Part shown: piece after piece, positions 44,832-53,252 of the stretch
Layout of the letters: each line of letters starts with the position of its first letter
Numbering within the stretch: position 1 is the stretch's first letter
Source of the DNA: Aromatoleum anaerobium
GTDB lineage: Bacteria; Pseudomonadota; Gammaproteobacteria; Burkholderiales; Rhodocyclaceae
DNA: 64,000 nt
Direction of reading: 5' to 3'
NCBI RefSeq assembly: GCF_012910705.2
Contig: NZ_WTVG02000037.1
Location: forward strand, 62,001 to 126,000
Position numbers and translations under genes: made by a program
Notes under the pieces: generated by a model
The model's input: only the letters and a program-made list of their open reading frames with translations
The model's database searches: none
What the model was told of the DNA's origin: nothing

Positions 44832-45966
44832 GCGCGCGTGCGCAAAAGGTGCCGACCTCGACGTCGAAACCGGCCTCTTCAAGCCCCAGCGCGAGATCCA
44901 TGATGAGCCAGGTCTCCAGCGCGCGCCGGAACGCGTGACGCACCAGTTCGAAGCGCCGCACTTCGGCGCGGCGCCGCTCGCCGCTCGCGAGCCAGTGCGT
45001 CCAGTCGATCGCGGCCGGCAAGCGCACGCGCTCGCGCTGCGCCAGGGCTTCGCAGAAACCGGCGAAGTCGCCCGACAGCCAGGGTGAGGGCACCGGGCGG
45101 AAAGGGCGGATCGCCTCGCCTTCGAGCGCGTTGCGCAGCGCGATGAAGCCGAGCTTCCACGCCTGATCGCGTGCGAGACGTTGTCGCACGTGGCGCGGGG
45201 CGGTGACGGTCTCGGTCACCGCGAGGCGCAGCGCCGCGGCGTCGAGCGGCAGTGAAGCCTCCGAACTGAGCGGGCGGTAGCCGTCGTCGGCGCCGAGGTG
45301 GTAGCAGCAGGGCGCGATCCGGTAGCTGTGCGCGCGGTCGGCGGCGGCGGAGCGCACCAGCGTGCGGTGCAGCTCGCCGCACGCGTGCAGCGCGACGACG
45401 GCGTGGCCGCGGACGTGTTCGCGCGATCCCGGCGCGAGCGCGTCGGCGCACAGCACCGTCTGCTCGACGCCCGCGCGCTGGGCGAGGTGTTGCGCCGCTT
45501 CGCACAGCGCCGGGTCGAGCTCCAGCGAGCGGACCGGCACCCGGTCGGCGAGCGCGAGGCGCCTTCCCAGGTGCCCTTTGCCGGCACACCACTCCAGCAG
45601 CGGCGCGTGGGCGGCGTGCCCGTGCGCGGCGAAAGCTTCGACCTGCTCGCGCTTGCGTCCGGGAATCGACCAGTCGAACCGGGTGCCGACGGGCGGCAGC
45701 ACGCGGGGGACCAGTTTCGGCACGTCGCACAAGGCTTCGAGCCTGCCGGCTGCCGGCAGCCGGGGCGTGAGCCACGCACGGCACGCGGCGGGATCGGCGG
45801 TGAATTGCTCGAGCGCGGCTTCGTCGAGCCCGAGCACCGCTTCGGCCAGCGCCGGCCACTGTGCGCACCATTCGGGGCGCCGGACGTGAAACGGCTGCGG
45901 CCGCCATAGCGACTGGTGCTGCTGCAGCAGCGACTGCAGTTCGAGAAGGCGTTCGCGGTGGTTCAT
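44785..45966 (-). CDS. SAM-dependent methyltransferase
   Basis: Protein of 393 residues. The Rossmann methyltransferase core begins around LLEWCAGKGHLGRRLALADR (SAM-binding loop I) with VRSLELDPALCEAAQHLA, a VVALHACGELHRTL motif and IAPCCYHLG, a pattern of the METTL25/PF13679-like group, whose substrates are mostly unknown (some act on rRNA or proteins). The C-terminal third is helical and Arg-rich. The start at 45966 (MNHRERLLEL) is preferred to one 33 bases upstream. No operon partner. Confidence 0.78.
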   Translation of the reverse strand: MNHRERLLELQSLLQQHQSLWRPQPFHVRRPEWCAQWPALAEAVLGLDEAALEQFTADPAACRAWLTPRLPAAGRLEALCDVPKLVPRVLPPVGTRFDWSIPGRKREQVEAFAAHGHAAHAPLLEWCAGKGHLGRRLALADRVPVRSLELDPALCEAAQHLAQRAGVEQTVLCADALAPGSREHVRGHAVVALHACGELHRTLVRSAAADRAHSYRIAPCCYHLGADDGYRPLSSEASLPLDAAALRLAVTETVTAPRHVRQRLARDQAWKLGFIALRNALEGEAIRPFRPVPSPWLSGDFAGFCEALAQRERVRLPAAIDWTHWLASGERRRAEVRRFELVRHAFRRALETWLIMDLALGLEEAGFDVEVGTFCARALTPRNLMVLARRRET

Positions 45967-46051
45967 CGGTTGAGAGCAGCCAGGTTGGAAAAGCGGCAAT
46001 TTCTGCGGCGGCTGTCACCGTGGAGCCGAGGCTGAGGAGTCCCGCAGCCAG

Positions 46052-46432
46052 CTACTTTACGACCTGCCGGGAAACTGAAAGGTATTCGTCGCCATGCTGG
46101 ATGACGCCTTCCCGATCCAGCTTCTCGGACGCCTGATGCAGCTTCTCCAGCTTTTCGGCGAGCTTCGTCAATTCCTCGTTCATCTTCCCCAGCGCGTTTT
46201 CCAGCGTGTACGTCAACTCGTGCACGTCGGCCATCGCTGCATCGCTGACATTGCCCTTGAGAATGGCCTCGAGCTTGGCGTTGTATTCGGAAAAGTTCTT
46301 TACGGCTTCAGGAAGCGTCTTTGCTGGCTCGCCTTTGTAATGTCTGACCGGTTCGCCCGCTCCGGAGGCGAAGGCGGTCGGAACGAACGCGAGGAGGGCG
46401 ACGGTCGCGGCGATGACTGCGGGTTTCTTCAT
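46052..46432 (-). CDS. Small exported helical protein
   Basis: Protein of 126 residues. Signal peptide 1-22 (ending AFA); the mature part from residue 40 on is an uninterrupted charged helix with heptads (KNFSEYNAKLEAILKGN, LGKMNEELTKLAEKLEKLHQ), so a coiled coil is likely. A periplasmic DUF of this type is common in Gammaproteobacteria and Betaproteobacteria, with no known function. Single gene. Confidence 0.75.
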   Translation of the reverse strand: MKKPAVIAATVALLAFVPTAFASGAGEPVRHYKGEPAKTLPEAVKNFSEYNAKLEAILKGNVSDAAMADVHELTYTLENALGKMNEELTKLAEKLEKLHQASEKLDREGVIQHGDEYLSVSRQVVK

Positions 46433-46488
46433 TCTTTGCTCCCGGGATTTTGTGCATAACGAGAGTAAGTCGCATTCATCTTACTGGG

Positions 46489-46674
46489 TCAGCGCTGCGA
46501 CCGCGAGCTCTGTCCGCGGGGCGTATGCAAGACAAGGGGTGCTCCTTGCAGTGATTGGGACAGGTGAATGTGAAGTGGGTCCGGGACCCGGAATCGCCGG
46601 GCAAGCTCGCGAAACAGCGCCAGCGAGGCGGTCTCGAAATTCGGCACAAGTGTCGCGCGGGACTTCCGCTTCAT
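46489..46674 (-). CDS. Small protein, second gene of a Fur-box operon
   Basis: Protein of 61 residues, basic (start MKRKSRATLVPNFETASLAL, end RGQSSRSQR). Its ATG overlaps the TGA of the upstream 83-residue gene (ATGA), so translation is coupled and the frame is likely real. The ending LHIHLSQSLQGAPLVLHTPR is loosely reminiscent of HemP-type small iron-uptake proteins, but the match is weak. Confidence 0.5.
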   Translation of the reverse strand: MKRKSRATLVPNFETASLALFRELARRFRVPDPLHIHLSQSLQGAPLVLHTPRGQSSRSQR

Positions 46675-46922
46675 GCTTGTTGCGGGGCTGCCCATGCCTT
46701 GGTGATTTCCTGTTCGAGCATCCGGCAGGAGTCGAGCAGGTCGCGATCGAATGTCGGCTGGTGATCCATCCTGTGGAGCAACAGGCGGGCGCGATGGACC
46801 GAGCGCTGGCAGCCGGTATGCATATAGTTCGACAGGTGAGCCAGCGTCCCGGCGAGGAGGGCCATCTGATCGGGGAAGGCAGACTGAAGCAGGTTAGTCG
46901 CAGGCATGTCATTGGTATTCAC
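46671..46922 (-). CDS. Small Fur-box-controlled protein, unknown
   Basis: Protein of 83 residues (GTG start 46922; ATG at 46907 is an alternative and leaves a better leader). It is helical throughout, with HLSNYMHTGCQRSVHRARLL and DLLDSCRMLEQEITKAW, and contains two Cys and several His. The start abuts a Fur box (46926-46940), so expression is expected under iron limitation. It is coupled to a second small gene. Not recognised. Confidence 0.6.
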   Translation of the reverse strand: MNTNDMPATNLLQSAFPDQMALLAGTLAHLSNYMHTGCQRSVHRARLLLHRMDHQPTFDRDLLDSCRMLEQEITKAWAAPQQA

Positions 46923-46925
46923 GAA

Positions 46926-46940
46926 TGAGAATTATTCGCA
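46926..46940. promoter_or_regulatory. Fur box between divergent small genes
   Basis: TGAGAAT-T-ATTCGCA matches the 7-1-7 Fur consensus TGATAATNATTATCA at 12 of 14 arm positions. It sits between the starts of the minus-strand gene at 46922 and the plus-strand gene at 46974. Confidence 0.7.
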
Positions 46941-46973
46941 AGTGTAGGCGCGTATGATGGCTTGTCAAGTGCG

Positions 46974-47168
46974 ATGACGAACCCCTTCAGCGCGGACAAG
47001 GTGACCGTCATCAAGAATCCAGGCGAGCCCGACATGGAGATGATCGTCAAGGACGGCGAGAAGGTCGAGCACTACAAGGCGAGCGGCACGATCGGCAGCG
47101 GCGAGGGGGAGAAGGCGGGGGTGGCCTACCGCATGAAGGACGGGTCGATGGTGTATGTGCCCGAGTGA
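46974..47168 (+). CDS. Small acidic/basic beta-type protein, unknown
   Basis: Protein of 64 residues starting at ATG 46974 (a TTG at 46962 is possible). The pattern VTVIKNPGEPDMEMIVKDGE, then VAYRMKDGSMVYVPE, suggests a small beta-sheet protein. It is divergent from the Fur-box gene pair and could share the box. No family recognised. Confidence 0.55.
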   Translation: MTNPFSADKVTVIKNPGEPDMEMIVKDGEKVEHYKASGTIGSGEGEKAGVAYRMKDGSMVYVPE

Positions 47169-47695
47169 GGGGCTACCGGTTCGGGCATGGCAGTCGAGTG
47201 ACGGTACCCCCACGAGTCGAGCGCGATACGGCGGGCGCCGCGACATCTCCGGACTCGATCATCCGATGCGTCCCTCGTCGGCTTGGGCGGCCGGAAGCCT
47301 GGCGATTTTGAGAATGAAGAGCGGGGCACGGGTGCTTTCCCTCGTTTCGACCCACCACAACCACCCCATCGGCGAGAACATCGGAATCCGCCTGGATGCC
47401 GACCACGTGATCGCTTTCCATGGCAGGGCTCACATCTGCGACTGCAGATAATTCTCCAACCCTACCTTGTCGATCAGGCCGAGCTGTTTTTCCAGCCAGT
47501 AGGTGTGATCCTCTTCGGTGTCCGCCAGCATCCCTTCAAGGATCTCGCGCGTCTGGTAGTCCTTGACCGTTTCGCAGTAGGCAATCACATTCTTCAGGTG
47601 GCCGACAACCTTCAATTCCAGAGCGAGGTCGTTCTTCAGCATATCGGGGACCGTCTGGCCGATCTGCAGGGGCTCGCGCTTGGATAGATCGGGGG

Positions 47696-48977
47696 CAGGG
47701 CAATCGCACCTAAAATGCATAACCGATACAGGTAAACCGTTTACGATCATGCGCTTAGCGAGCCCCTGTTCACAACGTCATATTTTGTGTAGCTTACTGT
47801 CTTTTTGGGACTCCCATGAAGACAGGCCAGTTGATGCCCGTGAGCGAAGTGTTCGTGTCGGTACCCGACCCGCGCAGCAAGCGGCAGGCCAGGCACGATC
47901 TGTCCGAGTTGCTGACGGTGGCGGTGTGCGCGGTGCTGTGCGGGGCGAACGATTTCGTGGATGTGGCGCTGTGGGGCAAGTCCAACCTGGCCTGGCTGCG
48001 CAAGTTCCTGAAGCTCAAGGCGGGCGTGCCCTCGCATGACACGTTCTGCCGGGTGCTCGCGATGATCGATCCCGCGGCCTTCGAGGCGGCCTTTCTGCGC
48101 TGGGTGGGCGTGCTGGTGCCGGCGCTGGCGCCGGACAGCGTGGTGGCCATCGATGGCAAGACCAGTCGGCGCAGTGGCGGCAAGGATACGTCGGGGCCGT
48201 TGCACATGGTCAGCGCCTTTGCCGCCGGGATGGGTCTGGTGCTGGGGCAGCGCGCCACCGATCAGAAGAGCAACGAGATAACAGCGATTCCCGAGTTGCT
48301 CGCCATGCTGGCGCTCGAAGGCACCATCGTCACGATCGATGCGATGGGCACCCAGGCAGCGATTGCCCGCACCATCCGTAGTCGTGGCGCAGACTACGTG
48401 TTGTGCGTCAAAGACAACCACCCCACGCTGACCGACTCGATTCTGCTCACCCTGGCCGGCGTGGCGGAAAAGATCGCGCCGGCTTCGCATTTCGAAGAAC
48501 AAACCAAGGGCCACGGCCGTGTGGAGGTGCGCCGCTGCTGGGCCTATGATGCGGTCAGCCAGTTGTACAAGTCCGAGCAGTGGGCCGGGCTGCAATCGTT
48601 TGCGCTCGTCGAGCGCGAACGCACCGTCGACGGCAAGACCAGCGTCGAGCGCCATTACTACATCAGTTCCCTGCCCGCAGATGCCGCCAGAATTGCGCAG
48701 GCCGTGCGCAGCCATTGGGCGGTCGAAAATCAGCTTCACTGGTCGCTCGATGTGCAGTTCAACGATGATCAGTCCCGTGTGCGCCGAGGCTATGCGGCCA
48801 ACAACTTCGTGGTGCTGCGCCACATCGTACTGAACCTGCTGCGCCACAACACCACCCGCAAGGCCAGCATCAAGTCCAAGCGACTGCTCGCCTGCATGGA
48901 GGATGACTTTCGCGAAGAGTTACTCGGGCTGGCCATATGAGCGCCTCGGGTTATGACAAAACGGTGCAATTGCCCTG
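47696..48977 (+). mobile_element. ISAs1-family insertion sequence, complete, 1282 bp
   Basis: Terminal inverted repeats CAGGGCAATCGCACC (left) and, reading inward from the right, CAGGGCAATTGCACC (14 of 15 match). A perfect 10-bp target duplication AGATCGGGGG lies at 47686-47695 and 48978-48987. A single intact transposase gene fills it. The perfect duplication and intact gene suggest a recent insertion. Confidence 0.95.
47816..48940 (+). CDS. tnpA: ISAs1-family transposase
   Basis: DDE transposase of 374 residues, normal length. N-terminal DUF4372-like/ISAs1 head ([40 protein letters not shown]), then [14 protein letters not shown] with the first catalytic Asp, [18 protein letters not shown] with the second, and [20 protein letters not shown] with the catalytic Glu region typical of the family. 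Undamaged frame; the element interrupts the bacterioferritin gene. Confidence 0.95.
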   Translation: MKTGQLMPVSEVFVSVPDPRSKRQARHDLSELLTVAVCAVLCGANDFVDVALWGKSNLAWLRKFLKLKAGVPSHDTFCRVLAMIDPAAFEAAFLRWVGVLVPALAPDSVVAIDGKTSRRSGGKDTSGPLHMVSAFAAGMGLVLGQRATDQKSNEITAIPELLAMLALEGTIVTIDAMGTQAAIARTIRSRGADYVLCVKDNHPTLTDSILLTLAGVAEKIAPASHFEEQTKGHGRVEVRRCWAYDAVSQLYKSEQWAGLQSFALVERERTVDGKTSVERHYYISSLPADAARIAQAVRSHWAVENQLHWSLDVQFNDDQSRVRRGYAANNFVVLRHIVLNLLRHNTTRKASIKSKRLLACMEDDFREELLGLAI

Positions 48978-49192
48978 AGATCGGGGGTGCCTTCCAGGAA
49001 AAGGATGCGCGCGATGAGGCCGGAGGCATGCTCGAGTTCCTCCGACATCTCATGGGCAATCCGTTCGTGCAGCTTGGGCAGCCCCCAGTTGTCGTACATC
49101 CTCGAATGGGTGAAATACTGATCCACGGCCGTCATTTCGCCTGCCAGCAACGCGTTCAAATGATCAATTACCTGGTTGTCGCCTTTCATCAT

Positions 49193-49491
49193 GTTCTCCT
49201 TGTGGGTCCGGACAACAGCACCTTGAAGTCATCGTTCAACATAGCTCAAGGCCGTTTTTCTGTGGTTAATGAGACGCGTTGTCGATCAGGGGGCGATGCA
49301 GGGTCATCCGAGCACAGGCGCGCGGTTTTTGCGCCGCGTTTTTACCGGCCCGTCGAAAGACGGGCATTTCCGGGATAGGCGCCGCAATCACGGGATAGCT
49401 GCCTCACGGCGACTGCCATACCTTCAGGCCGCTGAGCAGTCGCGAAACTCCAACGCTCGCGAAGGCGGAGACCCGCGCCGACGGGATCGTT
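49193..49491. other. Region between the bacterioferritin start and the ferredoxin-like ORF
   Basis: 299 bp. It holds the upstream region of the disrupted bfr on the left. From about 49395 the frame in phase with the ferredoxin-like ORF already reads like coding (SSRETPTLAKAETRADGIV), without a start codon, which suggests the tail of a longer, truncated gene. Confidence 0.45.
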
Positions 49492-49641
49492 ATGGCCGAT
49501 CGCGACAAGTGCACCGGCTGCGGCTCGTGCATCGTTGTCTGTCCGCACGACCAGCGCACGCGACTCGATGGCAGCGACGAAGGAGAAATTTCGATGATGG
49601 CGAGCACTTTCAATAACGAAACCGAGGAAAGCACAAGATGA
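49492..49641 (+). CDS. Ferredoxin-like 4Fe-4S motif protein or gene remnant
   Basis: 49-codon frame beginning MADRDKCTGCGSCIVVCPHD, a textbook C-x2-C-x2-C-x3-CP 4Fe-4S motif. Only one cluster motif is present, and coding-like sequence extends 5' of the ATG (ETRADGIV), so it is probably the remaining 3' part of a larger iron-sulfur subunit, for example an electron-transfer subunit of a molybdoenzyme. Its TGA overlaps the ATG of the cyclase gene (ATGA), which would keep the two coupled. Confidence 0.5.
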   Translation: MADRDKCTGCGSCIVVCPHDQRTRLDGSDEGEISMMASTFNNETEESTR

Positions 49642-50426
49642 CATCGAATGGAACCCTCCTGACGCAGCTCGTCGACGCGCTCGCAACGGGGACTGTCAGA
49701 GTCCTCGACCTGACCCAGCCGCTCGGCCCGGACACGCCGGTGCTCGGCCTGCCGGCGCCGTTTTCGAATTCGCCGCCGGTGACTTTCGAGACGATCTCGC
49801 ACTATGACGACCAGGGGCCGGCGTGGTATTGGCGGACGATCCGCATGGGCGAGCACACCGGCACGCATTTCGACGCGCCGGTGCACTGGATCAGCGGCAA
49901 GGATCGCAGCGAAGGGACGGTGGACACGATTCCGCCGCGCCGCCTCGTCGGTCCCGCCTGCGTCATCGACATCAGCCGCGAGGCCGCGGCGAACGCCGAC
50001 TATCTGCTGACGCGCGACGCGCTGCTCGAATGGGAAAGCCGGCACGGGCGCATTCCGCCGAATGCGTGGGTGCTGCTGCGCAGCGACTGGTCGAAGCGCG
50101 TCGGCGCGGACGAGTTCCTGAACTGCCGCGAAGACGGCCCGCATTCACCCGGCTTCGACCGCGATGCGACCGAACTGCTCGCGCTCGAACGCGACGTGCT
50201 CGGCATCGGCGTCGAGACCGTCGGCACCGACGCGGGCCAGGCGCACTCCTTCGATCCGCCGTTCTGGACGCACCACATCATGCAGGGCAACGGCAAGTTC
50301 GGCCTTGCCAGCCTGTGCAATCTCGACCAGCTGCCGCCGACCGGCGCGGTGCTCGTCGCCTCGCCGCTGAAGCTCGTCGGCGGCTCGGGCAGCCCGCTGC
50401 GCGTGCTGGCGCTCGTCCCGGCCTGA
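49638..50426 (+). CDS. Cyclase-family (kynurenine formamidase-like) metal-dependent hydrolase
   Basis: Protein of 262 residues. The metal-binding signature of the cyclase/KynB superfamily is present as MGEHTGTHFDAPVHW (HxGTHxDxPxH), after VLDLTQPLGPDTPVLGLPAP at the N-terminus. Members hydrolyse N-formyl or cyclic amide bonds (formylkynurenine, isatin) and related ring substrates. The C-terminal part (FDPPFWTHHIMQGNGKFGLA, LDQLPPTGAVLVASPLKLVG) agrees. It opens a plus-strand run of genes with an oxidoreductase, a RidA-like protein and Mo-enzyme maturation factors, which suggests degradation of a nitrogen-containing ring compound; this is an inference. Confidence 0.85.
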   Translation: MTSNGTLLTQLVDALATGTVRVLDLTQPLGPDTPVLGLPAPFSNSPPVTFETISHYDDQGPAWYWRTIRMGEHTGTHFDAPVHWISGKDRSEGTVDTIPPRRLVGPACVIDISREAAANADYLLTRDALLEWESRHGRIPPNAWVLLRSDWSKRVGADEFLNCREDGPHSPGFDRDATELLALERDVLGIGVETVGTDAGQAHSFDPPFWTHHIMQGNGKFGLASLCNLDQLPPTGAVLVASPLKLVGGSGSPLRVLALVPA

Positions 50427-50808
50427 AACGAAGGCCGGGCGCTGCGGTGGTCGCCCGCCTGACGAAATCGATCAGCGATGCGAACTGGTCGGAGTTCGTG
50501 CGGCAGCTCGAATACAAGGCGCAGTGGTACGGGCGCACGCTGATCGGCGTCGACCGCTGGTATCCGTCCAGCAAGCGCTGCTCGGACTGCCGGCATGCCG
50601 TATCGAAGCTGCCGTTGAGCGTGCGCGAGTGGGTTTGCCCCGCAACAAGTACGGCGAATGTCCTTCGCGAACGCCCGCATGGGCGCGCGGCTGAGCATCG
50701 CGCAAACCCCTCCCGCATGGGGGGGGTGCCGCAAACGGCGCATGGCTATATTGAATCCATGTTCAGCCGCCCCAATGACGAGGCGGATCCCTGGAAGGAG
50801 GAAAGGCC
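50427..50808. other. Gap with an IS200/IS605-type transposase remnant
   Basis: 382 bp between the cyclase gene and a small gene. The left two thirds hold the TnpB remnant listed separately. The right part ends with a strong ribosome site (AAGGAGGAAAGG) for the gene at 50809. Confidence 0.55.
50446..50660 (+). pseudogene. TnpB (IS200/IS605 OrfB) C-terminal remnant
   Basis: The frame KSISDANWSEFVRQLEYKAQ, then WYGRTLIGVDRWYPSSKRCS and SVREWVCP is the conserved C-terminal part of TnpB: the RuvC-like third segment, then the first half of the zinc ribbon (CSDC). After WVCP the second CxxC is lost and the reading degenerates. No upstream TnpB sequence or tnpA is present, so only a scar remains. 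Confidence 0.7.
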
Positions 50809-51057
50809 ATGACAGCACTGGGCAATGTGATGATGCTCATTCGGGAACTCGAGCAAGACGACGCGGCCGCCGACGCGCCCGTGGTGCCGCAGACGCGCAG
50901 CGGGATCGATTTCCCCGCGGCCTGTTCGTGCGTGTGTGCCTCGTCGCTGGGCGAAGTCGTCGCGCTCATCCGCGAGATGCAGGGCGACAGCCTGAGGGCA
51001 TTCATGGATTCCCTGCCGCCGGTGACAGGACGAAAGACCGCGGCCGTCGCCGCGTGA
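50809..51057 (+). CDS. Small protein with an internal repeat, unknown
   Basis: Protein of 82 residues with an excellent ribosome site (AAGGAGGAAAGG, 3 bp before ATG). Two similar segments are seen, LGNVMMLIRELEQDDAAADA (residues 4-23) and LGEVVALIREMQGDSLRAF (about 47-65), separated by DFPAACSCVCASS, which has three Cys in five positions. The Cys cluster could bind metal or serve in a thiol link. Family not recognised. Confidence 0.6.
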   Translation: MTALGNVMMLIRELEQDDAAADAPVVPQTRSGIDFPAACSCVCASSLGEVVALIREMQGDSLRAFMDSLPPVTGRKTAAVAA

Positions 51058-51190
51058 CGCCGCGACGCAATCGGCATGGAGCGGTGCGCGTCGCGCAGTT
51101 CCCGCGCGCCCCGCTGCGGCCCGTACCCCGTTTTTACCCGCATCCCCGCAACGCTTCGTTCATGAGCAACGAAATCCACTGGAGACCCGC

Positions 51191-53161
51191 ATGACCCGAC
51201 CCGGCGAGCTCAAGCTCCCCCACCTGTTCAAACCCGGCCAGATCGGCAAGTACCCGACCAAGAACATGGTCAAGTACGGCGCGTGCTGCGTGTCGAACTA
51301 CAACACGCGCGACGGCTACATCACGCCGCGCGAGCTCGCCCGCATGCGCGTCATCGCCGCGACCGGCGCCGGCATCATCACGAACCAGGGCGCGTATCCC
51401 GACCCGCTCGGCGAAGGCAAGTCCTACTTCCGCCAGGTCGCGCTGTTCGACGACAAGTTCCTGCCGCAGTTCGAGACCATCGCGCAGTACATCCACGACG
51501 GCGGCGCGGTCGCGATCCAGCAGATCCTGCACGCCGGGCGCTACGGCGGCATCGATCTGGGCTACTGCATCCAGCCGTCGGTCGTGCCGCAGACGCTGCC
51601 GCACTTCCGCCCGCCCAGGGAAGTCACGAAAGAGCAGATCCGCGCGATCATCGGCCAGCACGCCGACGCCGCGAAGCGCGCGATCCGCGCCGGCTTCGAC
51701 GGCACCGAAGTGACGAGCTTCATGGGCTACCTGCTGGCGAACTTCAACTCGCGCTTCACGAACCAGCGCACCGACGAATACGGCGGCTCGATCGAGAACC
51801 GCGGCCGCTTCATGCGCGAACTCATCGATTCGATCAAGCAGGCGACTCCCGAGCATCCGCTCGTCGTGCGCCTGAACGGCGCCGAGCTGATGGACCGCTG
51901 GGGCGGCAACAGCGAGGACGAGTGCTTCGAGCTGATGCAGCAGGCGGTCGATTCGGGCGTCGACATGATTTCGGTGACGGTCGGCTGGCAGGAAGCGCCC
52001 GAGTCGTCGATCGGCCGCGACGTCGCGCCCGGCCACTGGAACTACCTGTCGGCGAAGGCGAAGAAGCTCTTCCCGAACACGCTGATCACGTTCGGCAACC
52101 GCCTGCCCGACCCGGTGATGGCCAATCAGTGCATCGCCGACGGCGTGTTCGACTACTGGGAAGTGTGCCGCCCGATGCTCGCCGACCCCGAACTGCTGCA
52201 CAAGGCGGCCGAAGACCGGCTCGACGAAGTGCGCCGCTGCATCGGGTCGCTCAACTGCCTGTCGCGCCTGTTCCGCGACCTGCCCTACACCTGCGCGATG
52301 AACCCGGCGCTCGGCCACGAAGTCGAGCCCGAATACCACGTCACGCCGGCCGCGGTGAAGAAGAAGATCATGATCATCGGCGCCGGCCCGGCCGGCATGG
52401 AAGCGGCGATCACCGCCAAGCGCCGCGGCCACGACGTCACCGTGTTCGAGAAGGGCGACCGCATCGGCGGCAGCCTCGCGGGGTATGCCGCGAACGACCT
52501 GGCGCGGCCCGACGACCTGATCTCGGTGATCAAGTACTACGAGACGATGGCGCGCAAGATGGAGATCGACGTGCGCTTCAACACCGAAGCCAACGCGAAG
52601 TTCATGCGCAGCATCCTGCACCAGTTCGACGTCTGCATCGTCGCGGCCGGCTCGCGCACCGATATGAAAGCCTATCGCCACATTGAAGGCCATGAGCAGC
52701 TCGTCGATGCGCTCGACGTCGCCACCGGCAAGGTCACCCCGGGCAAGCGCCTGATCATGGTCGGCGCCGGCAAGATCGGCCTGACGCTGGCCGAGTCGCT
52801 GTGCAAGCAGGGCCACGAAGTCGTGCTCGTCGAGGAAGACAAGCGCATCGCCGGCGACGTCATGCCGTCGTTCAAGTGGCGCCACTCGGCCTGGATCGAG
52901 GAACTGGGCATCCGCACGCTGACGTCTTCGGTGCTGACGAAAGTGACGGCAGAAGGCGCGACGGTGAGAAACGCGAAAGGCGAGGAGGTCTTCGTCGAAG
53001 CCGACACTGTCATCGTGTCCGGGCCGCGCAAGGCGAACCACGACCTGTTCCACGAATTCCAGTGGATGGTCGACGAGCTGCACGGCGCTGGCGACGCGGT
53101 GATCGCGCGCGGACTCGACGCCGCGATCCACGAAGGCTACCGGCTCGGCGTGCGGATCTAA
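51191..53161 (+). CDS. OYE-type FMN/FeS/FAD oxidoreductase (2,4-dienoyl-CoA reductase / trimethylamine dehydrogenase family)
   Basis: Protein of 656 residues. Residues about 8-370 are an old-yellow-enzyme TIM barrel (IQQILHAGRYGGIDLGYCIQ, SSFMGYLLANFNSRFTNQRT in part, TVGWQEAPESSIG). The Fe-S segment reads RRCIGSLNCLSRLFRD and YTCAMNP: three Cys in place, but the second Cys of the usual C-x2-C is Ser. Residues about 390-656 are an FAD/NAD(P) domain (KIMIIGAGPAGMEAAITAKR, and LIMVGAGKIGLTLAESLCKQ). Relatives reduce enoyl-CoAs or demethylate amines; the substrate is unknown. It lies just before the RidA-like gene. Confidence 0.85.
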   Translation: MTRPGELKLPHLFKPGQIGKYPTKNMVKYGACCVSNYNTRDGYITPRELARMRVIAATGAGIITNQGAYPDPLGEGKSYFRQVALFDDKFLPQFETIAQYIHDGGAVAIQQILHAGRYGGIDLGYCIQPSVVPQTLPHFRPPREVTKEQIRAIIGQHADAAKRAIRAGFDGTEVTSFMGYLLANFNSRFTNQRTDEYGGSIENRGRFMRELIDSIKQATPEHPLVVRLNGAELMDRWGGNSEDECFELMQQAVDSGVDMISVTVGWQEAPESSIGRDVAPGHWNYLSAKAKKLFPNTLITFGNRLPDPVMANQCIADGVFDYWEVCRPMLADPELLHKAAEDRLDEVRRCIGSLNCLSRLFRDLPYTCAMNPALGHEVEPEYHVTPAAVKKKIMIIGAGPAGMEAAITAKRRGHDVTVFEKGDRIGGSLAGYAANDLARPDDLISVIKYYETMARKMEIDVRFNTEANAKFMRSILHQFDVCIVAAGSRTDMKAYRHIEGHEQLVDALDVATGKVTPGKRLIMVGAGKIGLTLAESLCKQGHEVVLVEEDKRIAGDVMPSFKWRHSAWIEELGIRTLTSSVLTKVTAEGATVRNAKGEEVFVEADTVIVSGPRKANHDLFHEFQWMVDELHGAGDAVIARGLDAAIHEGYRLGVRI

Positions 53162-53252
53162 GCCGGCGCCGTCACGCAAACGGCAGTGCAGCCGCACCCA
53201 GACAGCGGGCGCGGTTGCACTGCCCACTCGAAAACGGAAGGAGACCGAACTG

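Larger units (their letters stand above)
47430..49192 (-). pseudogene. bfr: Bacterioferritin gene interrupted by an ISAs1-family element
   Basis: The 5' part (49192-48978) encodes the N-terminus with [20 protein letters not shown] (ferroxidase Glu) up to [10 protein letters not shown]; the 3' part (47685-47430) resumes with [16 protein letters not shown] and runs to the end ([17 protein letters not shown]). Removing the element and one target copy restores 157 in-frame codons (156 residues), the normal bacterioferritin length. The residue at the heme-Met52 position reads Leu (EELEHASG), as in heme-free type subunits. AGGAGA precedes the start. As it stands, iron storage by this protein is lost. 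Confidence 0.92.

Noticed and set aside
49269-49616. A 115-codon plus-strand frame after the bacterioferritin region
   Set aside because: It reads out of phase with the 4Fe-4S motif frame and shows no coding bias; the ferredoxin-like frame is the better reading.
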